A stretch of DNA of 31,419 nt from Alistipes sp. CAG:268 (GCA_000434235.1 FR891964.1:1-31419); one strand, 5' to 3'. Counted from the stretch's first letter, positions 7,109-15,176 are shown. Notes: a model not told the origin generated them from the sequence alone. Translations and numbers: made by a program.

Positions 7109-9526
7109 TTATGCTATATGCTTACATTCATCAATGTATGTGAGTAATTCTGAAGATTTGTCTTCTATTGATTCTAGAAATGATATAAAATAAGGTATCC
7201 ATACAGATGGATTCTCTCTATATGCATTACCATCATCTGATACTACATATTCAAAAAAGACAGATTGGAGCCAGAGATTATTCATTATATTGGGAACTGG
7301 ATAATGTCTCATAAAATTATTGATATTATCTTTTATGTGTTCTCGTAAAGTAACTCTAAGATTTAACTTCTCTTGAAAATTAAATTGGTTCGCATAATAC
7401 CAAAAGTCTTCATCAAAAGAATCATAGGAGCCGCCATTATCTATATAAGTAGCCCAATATAGCTTAAAAATATTTATCTCCTTTACTTCTGGCTCCGATG
7501 TATAAGACAACAATTTAATATACATCTCTCTATTAGACAAATAAAGGGCTAACTTTCTTTGAAGTATATCCAATGACTCTCTTTTAAGAATCATGTTATC
7601 AAAGAAAAATGTTCCAATAGCATCACGTAATATAATACAACTTGTTGAATCAGAATAAATAAGATCCAAACCTGGTGATGGGATAAACTCTGTGTAATCT
7701 CTATCCATCCGCAGAGATTTAGTATACGAAATCGGAACTATATTTAAAATAGCCTCCAAAAAATTCATCCAATCCTTTTGGGTCTCACATTTGAAATTAG
7801 CGATTAATCGAGACAAAGCAAATCTGTCATTACTCCCATACCAATTCTTAAGGTCTTGAATAAATATTTCCTTCCCAGCGTTAAAACTATTGATAAACTT
7901 TTTTCTTCCAATCAATCTTGTGTCAAAATTTCTATTAAAATACAATGGGTGAGAATTAACATATTTCATTCTTGCAATACCCTCCCTATTATCAAACAAT
8001 TCTTCCAATATTCGATATGATAGGTCTATATTGTATTCTCCTATATCCCTTTTTAGTCTCTGTTCTTTATATTCATCATCAGTTAATTCTATTGAATCCG
8101 TAACATATTCTTTACCCTTATTTATAGAATATACCCTTCCATTATTCTTTATGGATGCGTAAAGATTATATTTTTGTCGTGGATTAAGAGTTGATAAAAA
8201 GTTATATGCGTTTAAATTAATCATTCCTAGATATTGAACCAGAATATAATCTAATAGATCAACCAATATTTCCCCATCCTCGTCTTTTAGATCTGATATT
8301 CCACATTGAATACCTGAGATTAACCGTTTTGCATTTCTAAGAGATATTTTGTTCTCGATTACCCACATGAATTTTCCTATAATTGCATTTATATCACCAT
8401 CAAGCAAAAGAGAGGCAGACATTTCTCTTTTTACCAGATTAATTTGCTGTTCCTCACTTATAGTGGGTAAAGGATAGATTATATTGAATATTTTCTCCAA
8501 ATATCCATCATCAATACCTAAAGACCTAAAACATTGGCTGATATATATTGGATCATAGGCTACTATAAAGAATGTATTCTTGAAATTAGCAACATTTCTA
8601 ATTAGTTTTAATATATGCAATAATTCATCTTTAGTGATCCGATCTAGATCATCTACTTGAACAATTATAATCTTATCAAGATGAGATATTCTATCACTTA
8701 CAGTATCAAATAGCTCTTCTGTTTGTTTGGTCTTATTTCTAAAAAGGAAAGAAACTATCTTAGATAAATATGAAAGATCTGCATCAACAATTGCTTTGGA
8801 ATAATCTCTTAACTCCATTTTTATGGAGATATCATCAATACTATTTGCAATAGTGTTAAGAAGGTTCTTGGCAATATTTTCGTAGTTTCCCATCCATACA
8901 TTGATTCGCACCAGTATTACGTTGTTACTTTGGGAAGCTGCTACTCTCATCATATTCAGATAAGAGGTTTTTCCCTTACCCCACTCTCCTTGTAAGCCAA
9001 TAACAACAGCCCCTTTTTCCGCTTTAGACTTATTTTGAGTTATGATCTTCAATAGATTTTTAGCATCATTAAAATATCCAAACAGATCATCGCCTTCAGA
9101 CTCAATAGGATTATTATCTGAAATTTGGTTCTCAGAAATTTGTGCTGTGCATTCCTTCGATAACCACCAGATATGCCGATTAAGAACAACAAGTACTACT
9201 AACAGAACGTCTGTATATTTTATTGGACCAAATAACGACGCATAATACCAATCATCGTGTTTTATTATATCAAGTCTGAATATGAGATATAAAATAGCTA
9301 TACATACGCTATTCAATAAGTAATCACCATTATATATCTTGATCTTACTAGAAAGCAGAATACATGCAATTATTACAAGAATAATATACAATATTTTTGT
9401 TCCAATATATTCATAGTTTAAAAGAGTCAGATGATTACATATGAATGCATCTATCTGGCTCTTAAATAAGAATATAACAAAAAGTATCGTAACCCAGAAT
9501 AGAATGTATTTAACTTTCTTAATCAT
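7109..9526 (-). CDS. Membrane-anchored KAP-family P-loop NTPase
   Basis: This 805-residue protein has about four N-terminal transmembrane helices (roughly residues 6-22, 43-60, 68-85 and 105-118), then a KAP-type NTPase domain. Walker A is GEWGKGKTS at 180-188. An NVWMGNYE segment (209-216) corresponds to the family's Trp motif. Walker B is IIIVQVDDLDR (286-296). An FIVAYDP sensor-like stretch follows. The ~400-residue C-terminal part is not recognised. KAP NTPases are membrane-associated and recur in anti-phage islands, for example QatA of Qat systems, but the Qat partners are not seen here. It has its own promoter and a tail-to-tail arrangement with AbiH. A defence role is inference from family and position. 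Confidence 0.8.
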   Translation of the reverse strand: MIKKVKYILFWVTILFVIFLFKSQIDAFICNHLTLLNYEYIGTKILYIILVIIACILLSSKIKIYNGDYLLNSVCIAILYLIFRLDIIKHDDWYYASLFGPIKYTDVLLVVLVVLNRHIWWLSKECTAQISENQISDNNPIESEGDDLFGYFNDAKNLLKIITQNKSKAEKGAVVIGLQGEWGKGKTSYLNMMRVAASQSNNVILVRINVWMGNYENIAKNLLNTIANSIDDISIKMELRDYSKAIVDADLSYLSKIVSFLFRNKTKQTEELFDTVSDRISHLDKIIIVQVDDLDRITKDELLHILKLIRNVANFKNTFFIVAYDPIYISQCFRSLGIDDGYLEKIFNIIYPLPTISEEQQINLVKREMSASLLLDGDINAIIGKFMWVIENKISLRNAKRLISGIQCGISDLKDEDGEILVDLLDYILVQYLGMINLNAYNFLSTLNPRQKYNLYASIKNNGRVYSINKGKEYVTDSIELTDDEYKEQRLKRDIGEYNIDLSYRILEELFDNREGIARMKYVNSHPLYFNRNFDTRLIGRKKFINSFNAGKEIFIQDLKNWYGSNDRFALSRLIANFKCETQKDWMNFLEAILNIVPISYTKSLRMDRDYTEFIPSPGLDLIYSDSTSCIILRDAIGTFFFDNMILKRESLDILQRKLALYLSNREMYIKLLSYTSEPEVKEINIFKLYWATYIDNGGSYDSFDEDFWYYANQFNFQEKLNLRVTLREHIKDNINNFMRHYPVPNIMNNLWLQSVFFEYVVSDDGNAYRENPSVWIPYFISFLESIEDKSSELLTYIDECKHIA

Positions 9527-9600
9527 ATAAATATAGATTTAGGTTCTTCAACCTATTTGGGCTTAATCTAAGCCTACACCTGAAACGTAAACTTCTATAA

Positions 9601-9632
9601 CAAAAATAACATATTTTTTAGTTGAATACAAA
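9601..9632 (-). promoter_or_regulatory. Promoter of the KAP NTPase gene
   Basis: On the minus strand TTTG (9632-9629) and TATTTTTG (9608-9601) form a consensus -33/-7 pair with a 20-bp spacer. This predicts a start ~7 nt downstream and an untranslated leader of about 65 nt before the ATG at 9526. Confidence 0.6.
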
Positions 9633-9844
9633 GTGAACATAGGAAATCATATAAATATCAAAATAACATCCAAGTTTACAGCACATATTTATAATCCTAT
9701 GAAAATCATTTTATACTAATCCCTTAATCTTCTAAATTTTATTGAAAAAGCTAAGCGAAAAGAACGAAAAATAAACTTCCTATTAACAATCTAAATTAAG
9801 CATTTATTTAATATAAATAATTGATAATAAGCAATTATAATACA

Positions 9845-9910
9845 TCTTCAACGAGGAAGAATATTAGTGCGATTTTAAGCACGAAAACAACTATTAAATC
9901 CCTGTCAATC
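9845..9910 (+). repeat. 66-bp direct repeat, left copy
   Basis: This segment matches 12348-12413 at 56 of 66 positions without gaps, beginning with 22 identical bases (TCTTCAACGAGGAAGAATAT plus TA). Small stems are possible in both copies: TCTTC/GAAGA around AACGAG, then GTGC/GCAC here versus TGCG/CGCG in the other copy. A shorter similarity (TTTGTTTGGnCAAnGGnGT) resumes downstream in both copies. The two copies flank the IdeS-like gene in direct orientation. It could be a conserved untranslated leader or the scar of a duplication. Confidence 0.6.
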
Positions 9911-9932
9911 AGTAAGATTGACGGGGATTTAA
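9894..9932 (+). terminator. Strong hairpin closing the left repeat copy
   Basis: A 17-bp stem with one T-G wobble pairs 9894-9910 with 9916-9932 around the loop AGTAA. TTTGTTT follows. The left arm is the end of the 66-bp repeat. The right copy of the repeat cannot form this hairpin. It could terminate or attenuate transcription toward the downstream remnant. Confidence 0.55.
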
Positions 9933-10110
9933 TTTGTTTGGACAATGGCGTTTGACCGCTTCAAATGGCGTGGTTTATTTGGATAAAATACGTTTTTCTG
10001 AGGAGAAATCGGTCATCCTGTTTATGGGAAAGACTGCAATGGGTGAGAAGTCTTACCTGCCTCGGGGCTCCGAAATAGATCTTGACAGGAATCTGTTCCC
10101 GGACGAATAA
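9922..10110 (+). pseudogene. Orphan 3' coding remnant of unknown gene
   Basis: An open frame without a credible start runs from the stop at 9919 to TAA at 10108. It contains NGVVYLDKIRFSEEKSVILF and then EKSYLPRGSEIDLD, ending NLFPDE. The composition is protein-like and a hairpin follows the stop by seven bases, as after a real gene. I recognise no family. It may be the C-terminal tail of a gene whose 5' part was lost when the repeat was created. The first ATG lies at 10024, too late for a natural domain. Confidence 0.35.
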
Positions 10111-10117
10111 AAACGCT

Positions 10118-10141
10118 CATCGGCAGGCTAACCTGCCGGTG
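10118..10141 (+). terminator. Hairpin after the orphan remnant
   Basis: CATCGGCAGG and CCTGCCGGTG form a 10-bp stem (one T-G wobble) around a four-base loop, 7 bp after the remnant's stop codon. No T-run follows, so strength as an intrinsic terminator is uncertain. Confidence 0.45.
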
Positions 10142-10159
10142 AATTAACAAATAAATTGA

Positions 10160-10167
10160 TATATTTG
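10160..10167 (+). promoter_or_regulatory. Candidate -7 element for the IdeS-like lipoprotein gene
   Basis: TATATTTG matches the TAnnTTTG consensus 93 bp before the ATG at 10261. No good TTTG -33 box is visible at the right distance, so the promoter may be weak or activator-dependent. Confidence 0.4.
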
Positions 10168-10260
10168 CAAAATTTTTGAGAGGTCTGAAGACTTACACCA
10201 GACACACTAATGAAATATTTCCTATTGTATATAAATGCAATATAGGTTAATCTGTTTTTT

Positions 10261-12108
10261 ATGGTTAAATGTTTTTCTATATTTAAAGGTATATATACTG
10301 GTATCTTTATCAGCGTTTTGTCTTTATCTTTCTTTTCTTGTTCTTCCGAATTTCAGGATAATCTCCAGGATAGGGATGACGGATATCTGGATATCGTTTT
10401 TTTCAATGTGGAGACAAGGGCTGACCTTGCAAATGATGGTTCCGGAAGTTTTACAGAGGGCGATAAAGTTGGGCTTTACCTTCAAGGGGATAAAGGTCTT
10501 TCTTATCGAGAACTTACATATTCGGGAGGACAGTGGATTCCTCGTCTAAAGCGTAATGATTTTGGTGAAGGACCATTATCATTGTCTGCTCATTATCCGG
10601 CAACTGGAGAACAACAGAATCCAGAGACTTATCAGCTGAATATAGCATTAGACCAGACTGGAGATGATTTTTATAATTCAGATTTGCTGTTTTCAAAAAC
10701 AGTCGTCGAATCAGGTGTATACAAAGCTGATATGAATTTCGGGCATGCACTTCACAGAATCAGGATCTTTCTCTCTGGCAGTATGACTTCGCCAGAGGTT
10801 AAAGTCAGGAGTCTGACACAGGGCTATTTCAATCTACTTACCGGTGAGGCCGAAGTAAGAGGAACCGATTTCAGATGGATTACCCCATCCAAGGATGGAG
10901 AAGGAAATTTTGCCGCTGTGATTATTCCCCAAAGTGCGATTCCTTACAAGAACGATGACGGACTTCTGCAGATCGTTGCAGAAGGTAAGACAACGTATTT
11001 CAAAGCTCCTGAAAAGACAGAAGAGAACAATGACCTTACATTTTTCGAGTCTGGAAAGCAGATCTCGATAAACCTTACTCTGAGACCGGGCGATCCTGAA
11101 CTTGCAGGAAAAACATTGTGGGTATATGGATTGAATGTGCCTGATTTCCCAGGTAAGGAGAACCTTCCTACATATAAGCTCGGTAACAAGTATGGTTTGC
11201 CAGAAGGTCAGTGGCTCAGATATGACAATCGTTACTATGAGGAGCAATATCTCACATGGGCTGAAGGATGTGGCTGGTATGACTGCAACAAGTCACATGG
11301 AAACTATGAAGACGATTCCCAAATGTGCTGGGCGGCATCGGCATCAAATGTAGTGTCATGGTGGATGTGCATGAATAAAGAATACCTTGCTGCATACGAT
11401 GTAGATTATGGCTCTTCGGTGACGACTGGTTCAGGTACTTTCGAGCGGCCGTCCTATGCTTTCAAACCGCTTTACCCTGACGGGGTTGGCAACTGGGACG
11501 GTTCTCTTCCGGAACCAGATTATGTCACAGTCAACAGATCGGAAGTTTTCCAGTTCTTCAAAGATCATTTCCCGAATTTTGGCAACGATGATCCTAAAGG
11601 AGTTGAATGGTTTTTTACCGGGGCTTATCTTGGTGGCGATATCAATGGGTTTAAAGGATTCCTTCCGGAAGTATTCACGAAAAATAATGCTTTGACGGCA
11701 AGGTCCTCACACAAACCAGATAGAGAGCAGTTCAATACATTTGTTACAGATGCCCTCCTCAACAAGAGGGCTATCGGTCTAAATGTGTTTGATGTTGCCG
11801 GCCCCAAGACTGGAAATCATGCTATGACAGCCTGGGGAGTCGAATATGATGAAGCAGGAGATATTGCCTATATATACTATTGCGATAACAACTTTGCGGA
11901 ACAAGATCCTAATGGTGCAGTGATTATCAGACAGCAGATAGTATATGCTGTCGATGATTACGGGAATGAATGTACTTATCTACAGCAGTTAAAACCGGAG
12001 GATCCGGATACTAGAGTGGGAAAATTCCTGATTACCTCTGTATTTTCTGCTGATCTGGGTAGAGATATATGGAAAAGTAAATATCCGAATGTAGTTGTAG
12101 AAAAATAA
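10261..12108 (+). CDS. Lipoprotein with fimbrillin-like N-terminus and IdeS/Mac-like cysteine endopeptidase domain
   Basis: This is a 615-residue lipoprotein with lipobox SFFSC (Cys27), so it is probably outer-membrane anchored. Residues ~40-300 read like a fimbrillin/Mfa-like beta domain (DIVFFNVETRA, SFTEGDKVGLYL, FGHALHRIRI). Residues ~320-610 match the IdeS/Mac family: GWYDCNKSH with Lys344, DDSQMCWAASASNVVSWW with catalytic Cys356, and GNHAMTAWGVEYDE with His520, then YYCDNN with Asp542. Cys-to-His spacing (164) and His-to-Asp spacing (22) are close to IdeS (168 and 22; C94, H262, D284). The second IdeS aspartate (D286) is Asn544 here. IdeS cleaves the IgG hinge; the target here is unknown. 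GC is lower than in the genes to the right, suggesting transfer. Confidence 0.8.
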   Translation: MVKCFSIFKGIYTGIFISVLSLSFFSCSSEFQDNLQDRDDGYLDIVFFNVETRADLANDGSGSFTEGDKVGLYLQGDKGLSYRELTYSGGQWIPRLKRNDFGEGPLSLSAHYPATGEQQNPETYQLNIALDQTGDDFYNSDLLFSKTVVESGVYKADMNFGHALHRIRIFLSGSMTSPEVKVRSLTQGYFNLLTGEAEVRGTDFRWITPSKDGEGNFAAVIIPQSAIPYKNDDGLLQIVAEGKTTYFKAPEKTEENNDLTFFESGKQISINLTLRPGDPELAGKTLWVYGLNVPDFPGKENLPTYKLGNKYGLPEGQWLRYDNRYYEEQYLTWAEGCGWYDCNKSHGNYEDDSQMCWAASASNVVSWWMCMNKEYLAAYDVDYGSSVTTGSGTFERPSYAFKPLYPDGVGNWDGSLPEPDYVTVNRSEVFQFFKDHFPNFGNDDPKGVEWFFTGAYLGGDINGFKGFLPEVFTKNNALTARSSHKPDREQFNTFVTDALLNKRAIGLNVFDVAGPKTGNHAMTAWGVEYDEAGDIAYIYYCDNNFAEQDPNGAVIIRQQIVYAVDDYGNECTYLQQLKPEDPDTRVGKFLITSVFSADLGRDIWKSKYPNVVVEK

Positions 12109-12214
12109 CACTTAGTTTTCCCTTAAAAATGTCTTCATCTACTGGTATTCAGTTGTTTAATCTATAAGAGTCTTTGATAAATCTGCAAGATACTGTGTGA
12201 GAACAATATCCCTC

Positions 12215-12230
12215 AAAAGCGGGCTTTTTT
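12215..12230 (+). terminator. Short intrinsic terminator after the IdeS-like gene
   Basis: AAAAGC-GG-GCTTTTTT forms a compact stem ending in a T-run about 107 bp after the stop codon. Outer CCCT/AGGG bases may extend it. The tight loop lowers certainty. Confidence 0.45.
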
Positions 12231-12263
12231 AGGGGCAACTATATAATATGCACTCGGATTGTC

Positions 12264-12283
12264 TCAGACCGTGTCAGACGGTG
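12264..12283. repeat. Tandem 10-bp direct repeat
   Basis: TCAGACCGTG is followed directly by TCAGACGGTG (9 of 10 identical) in the intergenic stretch after the IdeS-like gene. The same bases can form a 5-bp hairpin (ACCGT/ACGGT). A palindrome TTTGCGCAAA follows at 12287-12296. This could be an operator for the sigma-factor remnant; nothing firmer can be said. Confidence 0.35.
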
Positions 12284-12347
12284 ATGTTTGTTTGCGCAAA
12301 TTTTATTGATTGTAATATAATATATTGATCATCTGTATAGATAAATT

Positions 12348-12413
12348 TCTTCAACGAGGAAGAATATTAATGCGTTTTTAAGCGCGGGAACGACTACCAA
12401 CTCCCCGTCAATC
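12348..12413 (+). repeat. 66-bp direct repeat, right copy
   Basis: This is the second copy of the element at 9845-9910, offset by 2503 bp, with 10 substitutions and no gaps. It lies between the IdeS-like gene and the sigma-factor remnant. The strong hairpin that closes the left copy is absent. The rest of the 12109-12522 gap shows no credible gene. Confidence 0.6.
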
Positions 12414-12522
12414 CAATTGTTTGTTTGGGCAACGGTGTCTTGTGTCTCAAGAAATGAATATTACCGATCAATTTATCGTTTTTCGGAGACTCCGTTGTCT
12501 AACAGAGTAGAAATCTGAAATC

Positions 12523-12790
12523 ATGATGGAACAGAAGAAACAGGTATTCTCCCGATTGGTAGAAAAGCACAAGACTGTTGTCTATACCGTCTGCTATATG
12601 CTTTCCGGAAGCAGAGAGGAGGCGGAAGACCTCTTTCAGGATGTGCTGGTCTGGCTCTGGAAAGGATATGACACATTCCGCGGAGAGTCAGATTCAGGGC
12701 CTGGATCTACCGCATAAGTCTCAACACCTGCATCAACGGACAGAAGAGAAAGAAAAAGGAAAGTACTCAAGGCCTGCGACGACATCATCG
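12523..12790 (+). pseudogene. ECF sigma-70 factor remnant, frameshifted and truncated
   Basis: The ATG at 12523 opens a typical ECF sigma region 2: FSRLVEKHKTVVYTVCYMLS, then SREEAEDLFQDVLVWLWKGY and FRGES. At about 12690 the frame shifts. The +1-related frame continues the family sequence as RFRAWIYRISLNTCINGQKR, while the original frame stops at 12715-12717. After ~12770 the reading deteriorates again and no region 4 is present, although a short DDIIDQLKEKP stretch ends at a TGA near 12810. A terminator follows. The gene cannot encode a working sigma factor. In Bacteroidota such factors usually pair with an anti-sigma and a TonB receptor; none is adjacent. Confidence 0.75.
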
Positions 12791-12844
12791 ACCAGCTGAA
12801 AGAGAAGCCATGACGGAGCCATCCGTCGGGCGGTGACAAATCGG

Positions 12845-12880
12845 GCAGGAGGGAAACGAAGCCGTTTCCCTTCTGCTTTT
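12845..12880 (+). terminator. Strong intrinsic terminator
   Basis: GCAGGAGGGAAACG and CGTTTCCCTTCTGC form a 14-bp stem (one G-T wobble) with the four-base loop AAGC, directly followed by TTTT. It ends transcription from the sigma-factor remnant before the two-component genes. Confidence 0.8.
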
Positions 12881-12985
12881 CCAGCATACCGAAGGTCAGC
12901 CCGTGCCCGGGGTAAAGGCCGCAAGAAGGGGCGGAAACGGAGGTCGAACCGAAGGGTGCCATGCTTTTTTTGCCCGGAAATATGG

Positions 12986-13014
12986 CGGTTACGGGATTTT
13001 TACGCATCTTTAAC
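12986..13014 (+). promoter_or_regulatory. Possible autoregulatory half-sites upstream of the response regulator
   Basis: TTAC at 12989, TTAC at 13000 and TAAC at 13011 repeat with an exact 11-bp period, the last followed by GGCC. The fourth TTCTAA unit upstream of mgtA also reads TAACGGCC. They end 43 bp before the regulator's ATG. The match is short and could be chance. Confidence 0.3.
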
Positions 13015-13056
13015 GGCCGAAAAAAGTGCAATACAGACCCATCAAACCGCAGAAGG

Positions 13057-13743
13057 ATGCAATCGATACTGATCGTGGAGGATGAAAAGCGGGTGGCCGA
13101 CCTGCTGAAAACGGGGCTCGAGGAGAACGGCTACCGGGTGACGGTGGCCTACGACGGGGCCATGGGCCTGCGCCTCTTCCGGGCACAGCCGTTCCAGCTG
13201 GTCGTCTCGGATGTCGTGCTGCCCCGCATGGACGGATTCGAACTCTGCCGGGAGATCCGCAGGATCCATGCCGGCGTGCCGATTCTGATGCTCACGGCGC
13301 TGGGCACGACCGACGACAAACTGGACGGCTTCGACGCCGGGGCCGACGACTACATGGTCAAACCGTTCGACTTCCGCGAGCTGACTGCGCGGATCCGGGC
13401 CCTGCTCAAGCGACAGAGGGACGCCGAGCCTGCACCGCAGGAGTCGCTCCGCTGTGCCGACCTGCGCATCGACACGGTCCGCAAGGAGGTATGGCGCGGC
13501 GACACGCCCATACGGCTCTCGCCCAAAGAGTACCGGCTGCTGGTCTATCTGGCCGAACACGCCGGGAGAGTCGTCGGCCGCACGGAGATCGCCGAACAGG
13601 TATGGGAGACACACTTCGACACCGGGACGAACTTCATCGACGTCTACATCAACTACCTGCGCAAGAAGGTGGACCGCGATTTCGAGCCCCGCCTGATCCA
13701 CACCCGCCCCGGCATGGGTTTCATCCTGACCGACAAGCCATGA
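13057..13743 (+). CDS. OmpR/PhoB-family response regulator
   Basis: This 228-residue protein has a receiver domain with acidic residues E8-D9-E10, phospho-acceptor Asp52 (VVSDVVLP), the LTALG threonine near 80 and VKPF lysine near 102. A winged-helix output domain follows (RLSPKEYRLLVYLAEHAGRV, then TNFIDVYINYLRKKVD and GMGFIL). The start at 13057 (MQSILIVEDE) begins at the receiver's first strand; the open frame extends 32 codons further upstream into sequence unlike the family. Its stop overlaps the kinase ATG (ATGA). It probably binds the TTCTAA array upstream of the Mg ATPase gene, since OmpR/PhoB proteins bind tandem direct repeats of 11 bp. The specific signal is unknown. Confidence 0.93.
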   Translation: MQSILIVEDEKRVADLLKTGLEENGYRVTVAYDGAMGLRLFRAQPFQLVVSDVVLPRMDGFELCREIRRIHAGVPILMLTALGTTDDKLDGFDAGADDYMVKPFDFRELTARIRALLKRQRDAEPAPQESLRCADLRIDTVRKEVWRGDTPIRLSPKEYRLLVYLAEHAGRVVGRTEIAEQVWETHFDTGTNFIDVYINYLRKKVDRDFEPRLIHTRPGMGFILTDKP

Positions 13744-15110
13744 AGATCCGCACCGCCCTCACGCTGAAGAACACCCTGGCCACGGCCGCCGTCTTCCTTG
13801 CCTGTCTGGCGGCCGTCTATCTGGTCAGCGAACACACGCGCAGCCGGACCTTCTACCATACCCTCCAAAGCGAGGCGGTCACCAAGGCACATCTCTTCCT
13901 GCAGGGCCGGGTCGATGCACGGACCATGCAGGAGATCTACCTCAACAACCGCAACTTCATCGACGAGGTCGAGGTGGCGGTCTACTCGGCCAATGCCCGC
14001 ATGCTCTACCACGACGCCATCCGCAGCGACATCGTCAAGGAGGATTCGGCGATGATCGCCCGAATCCGCGACCTGCACCGGATCGAGTTCCGCGTCGGGA
14101 AATACCAGGCCATCGGGATGCTCTACCGCTTCGGAGGGGAGGACTACATCGTAACGGCGGCAGCCTACGACCGCTACGGACACGCCAATCTGGCCCAACT
14201 GCGGATGACGCTCGCCACCCTGCTCCTGATCGGCGTGCTGCTGCTCTTCGCAACCGGCTATCTGCTGGCCCGAGCCGCCCTGCAGCCGATGCGCGGCATC
14301 GTGCAGCAGGCCGGGGCGATCACCGCCTCGCGGATCGACCGGCGCCTTCCCGTGAAGAACGCCCGGGACGAACTGGGCGAGCTGGCACTGGCGTTCAACG
14401 ACCTGCTCGCACGGCTCGAAACCTCGTTCCATGCCCAGAAACAGTTTGTCAGCAACGTCTCGCACGAACTGCGGACCCCGCTGGCGGCGCTCATCGCCGA
14501 ACTGGACCTCGCCCTGCAGAAGGAGCGGAGCGGCGAGCACTACCGCCGGGCAATGGGACGCGCGCTGCAGGACGCCCGCCGCATGACCCGCCTGATCGAC
14601 GGACTGCTCAACCTGGCCAAGGCCGACTACCGGCAGGAGCAGATCAAGATGGAGGAGATCCGCCTCGACGAACTGCTGCTCGACGTGCGGTCGCTCATCC
14701 TCAGGGCCCACCCCGACTACCGCATCGAACTGCTTTTCGAACAGGAGGAGGCCGACGACGAACGCATGATCACCGTCGAGGGCAATCTCCACCTGCTCAC
14801 CATCGCCTTTACCAACCTGATCGAGAACAACTGCAAATACTCCGGCGACCGCCTCTCATGCGTCCACATCTCCTACTGGGACCAATGGGCGATCCTCCGC
14901 TTCTCGGATGCCGGGGTCGGCATGACCGAGGAGGAGCTGCGCAACCTCTTCACGCTCTTCTACCGGGGCGGACAGGAGTCGATGGCCGAGGGGCACGGCA
15001 TCGGGATGGCGCTGGCCCGGAAGATCGTCCAGCTCCACCGGGGGCGGATCGCCGTCCATTCCGAGGCGGGCCAGGGCACGACCTTCGTTGTCGAGTTGCC
15101 GCACGTGTAA
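13740..15110 (+). CDS. Sensor histidine kinase partner of the response regulator
   Basis: This 456-residue kinase has transmembrane helices at ~13-30 and ~155-180, enclosing a ~125-residue periplasmic sensor domain. A HAMP linker follows (ARAALQPMRGIVQQAGAITA). The H-box is FVSNVSHELRTPLAALIAEL. The ATP-binding domain carries the N-box NLIENNCKYS, G1 DAGVGM and G2 HGIGMALA. The start at 13740 overlaps the regulator's stop by 4 bp; the longer open frame upstream is only antiparallel reading of the regulator gene. Order and overlap make them a cognate pair. The layout recalls CusS/PhoQ-type envelope or cation sensors. The Mg ATPase gene downstream suggests cation sensing, which is inference. 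Confidence 0.92.
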   Translation: MKIRTALTLKNTLATAAVFLACLAAVYLVSEHTRSRTFYHTLQSEAVTKAHLFLQGRVDARTMQEIYLNNRNFIDEVEVAVYSANARMLYHDAIRSDIVKEDSAMIARIRDLHRIEFRVGKYQAIGMLYRFGGEDYIVTAAAYDRYGHANLAQLRMTLATLLLIGVLLLFATGYLLARAALQPMRGIVQQAGAITASRIDRRLPVKNARDELGELALAFNDLLARLETSFHAQKQFVSNVSHELRTPLAALIAELDLALQKERSGEHYRRAMGRALQDARRMTRLIDGLLNLAKADYRQEQIKMEEIRLDELLLDVRSLILRAHPDYRIELLFEQEEADDERMITVEGNLHLLTIAFTNLIENNCKYSGDRLSCVHISYWDQWAILRFSDAGVGMTEEELRNLFTLFYRGGQESMAEGHGIGMALARKIVQLHRGRIAVHSEAGQGTTFVVELPHV

Positions 15111-15176
15111 ACGGGCGGGAGGGCGACACAGGCTCCGTCCCGGACGTAAACAGCAAGCAGACAGCCGAGTACGGCG

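Noticed and set aside
12961..13056. Extended N-terminus of the response regulator
   Set aside because: The 32 extra residues do not belong to a receiver domain and cover the likely promoter; the start at 13057 fits the family.
13491..13739. Extended N-terminus of the histidine kinase
   Set aside because: This stretch is an alternate-frame reading of the response regulator gene; the ATGA overlap at 13740 is the natural start.
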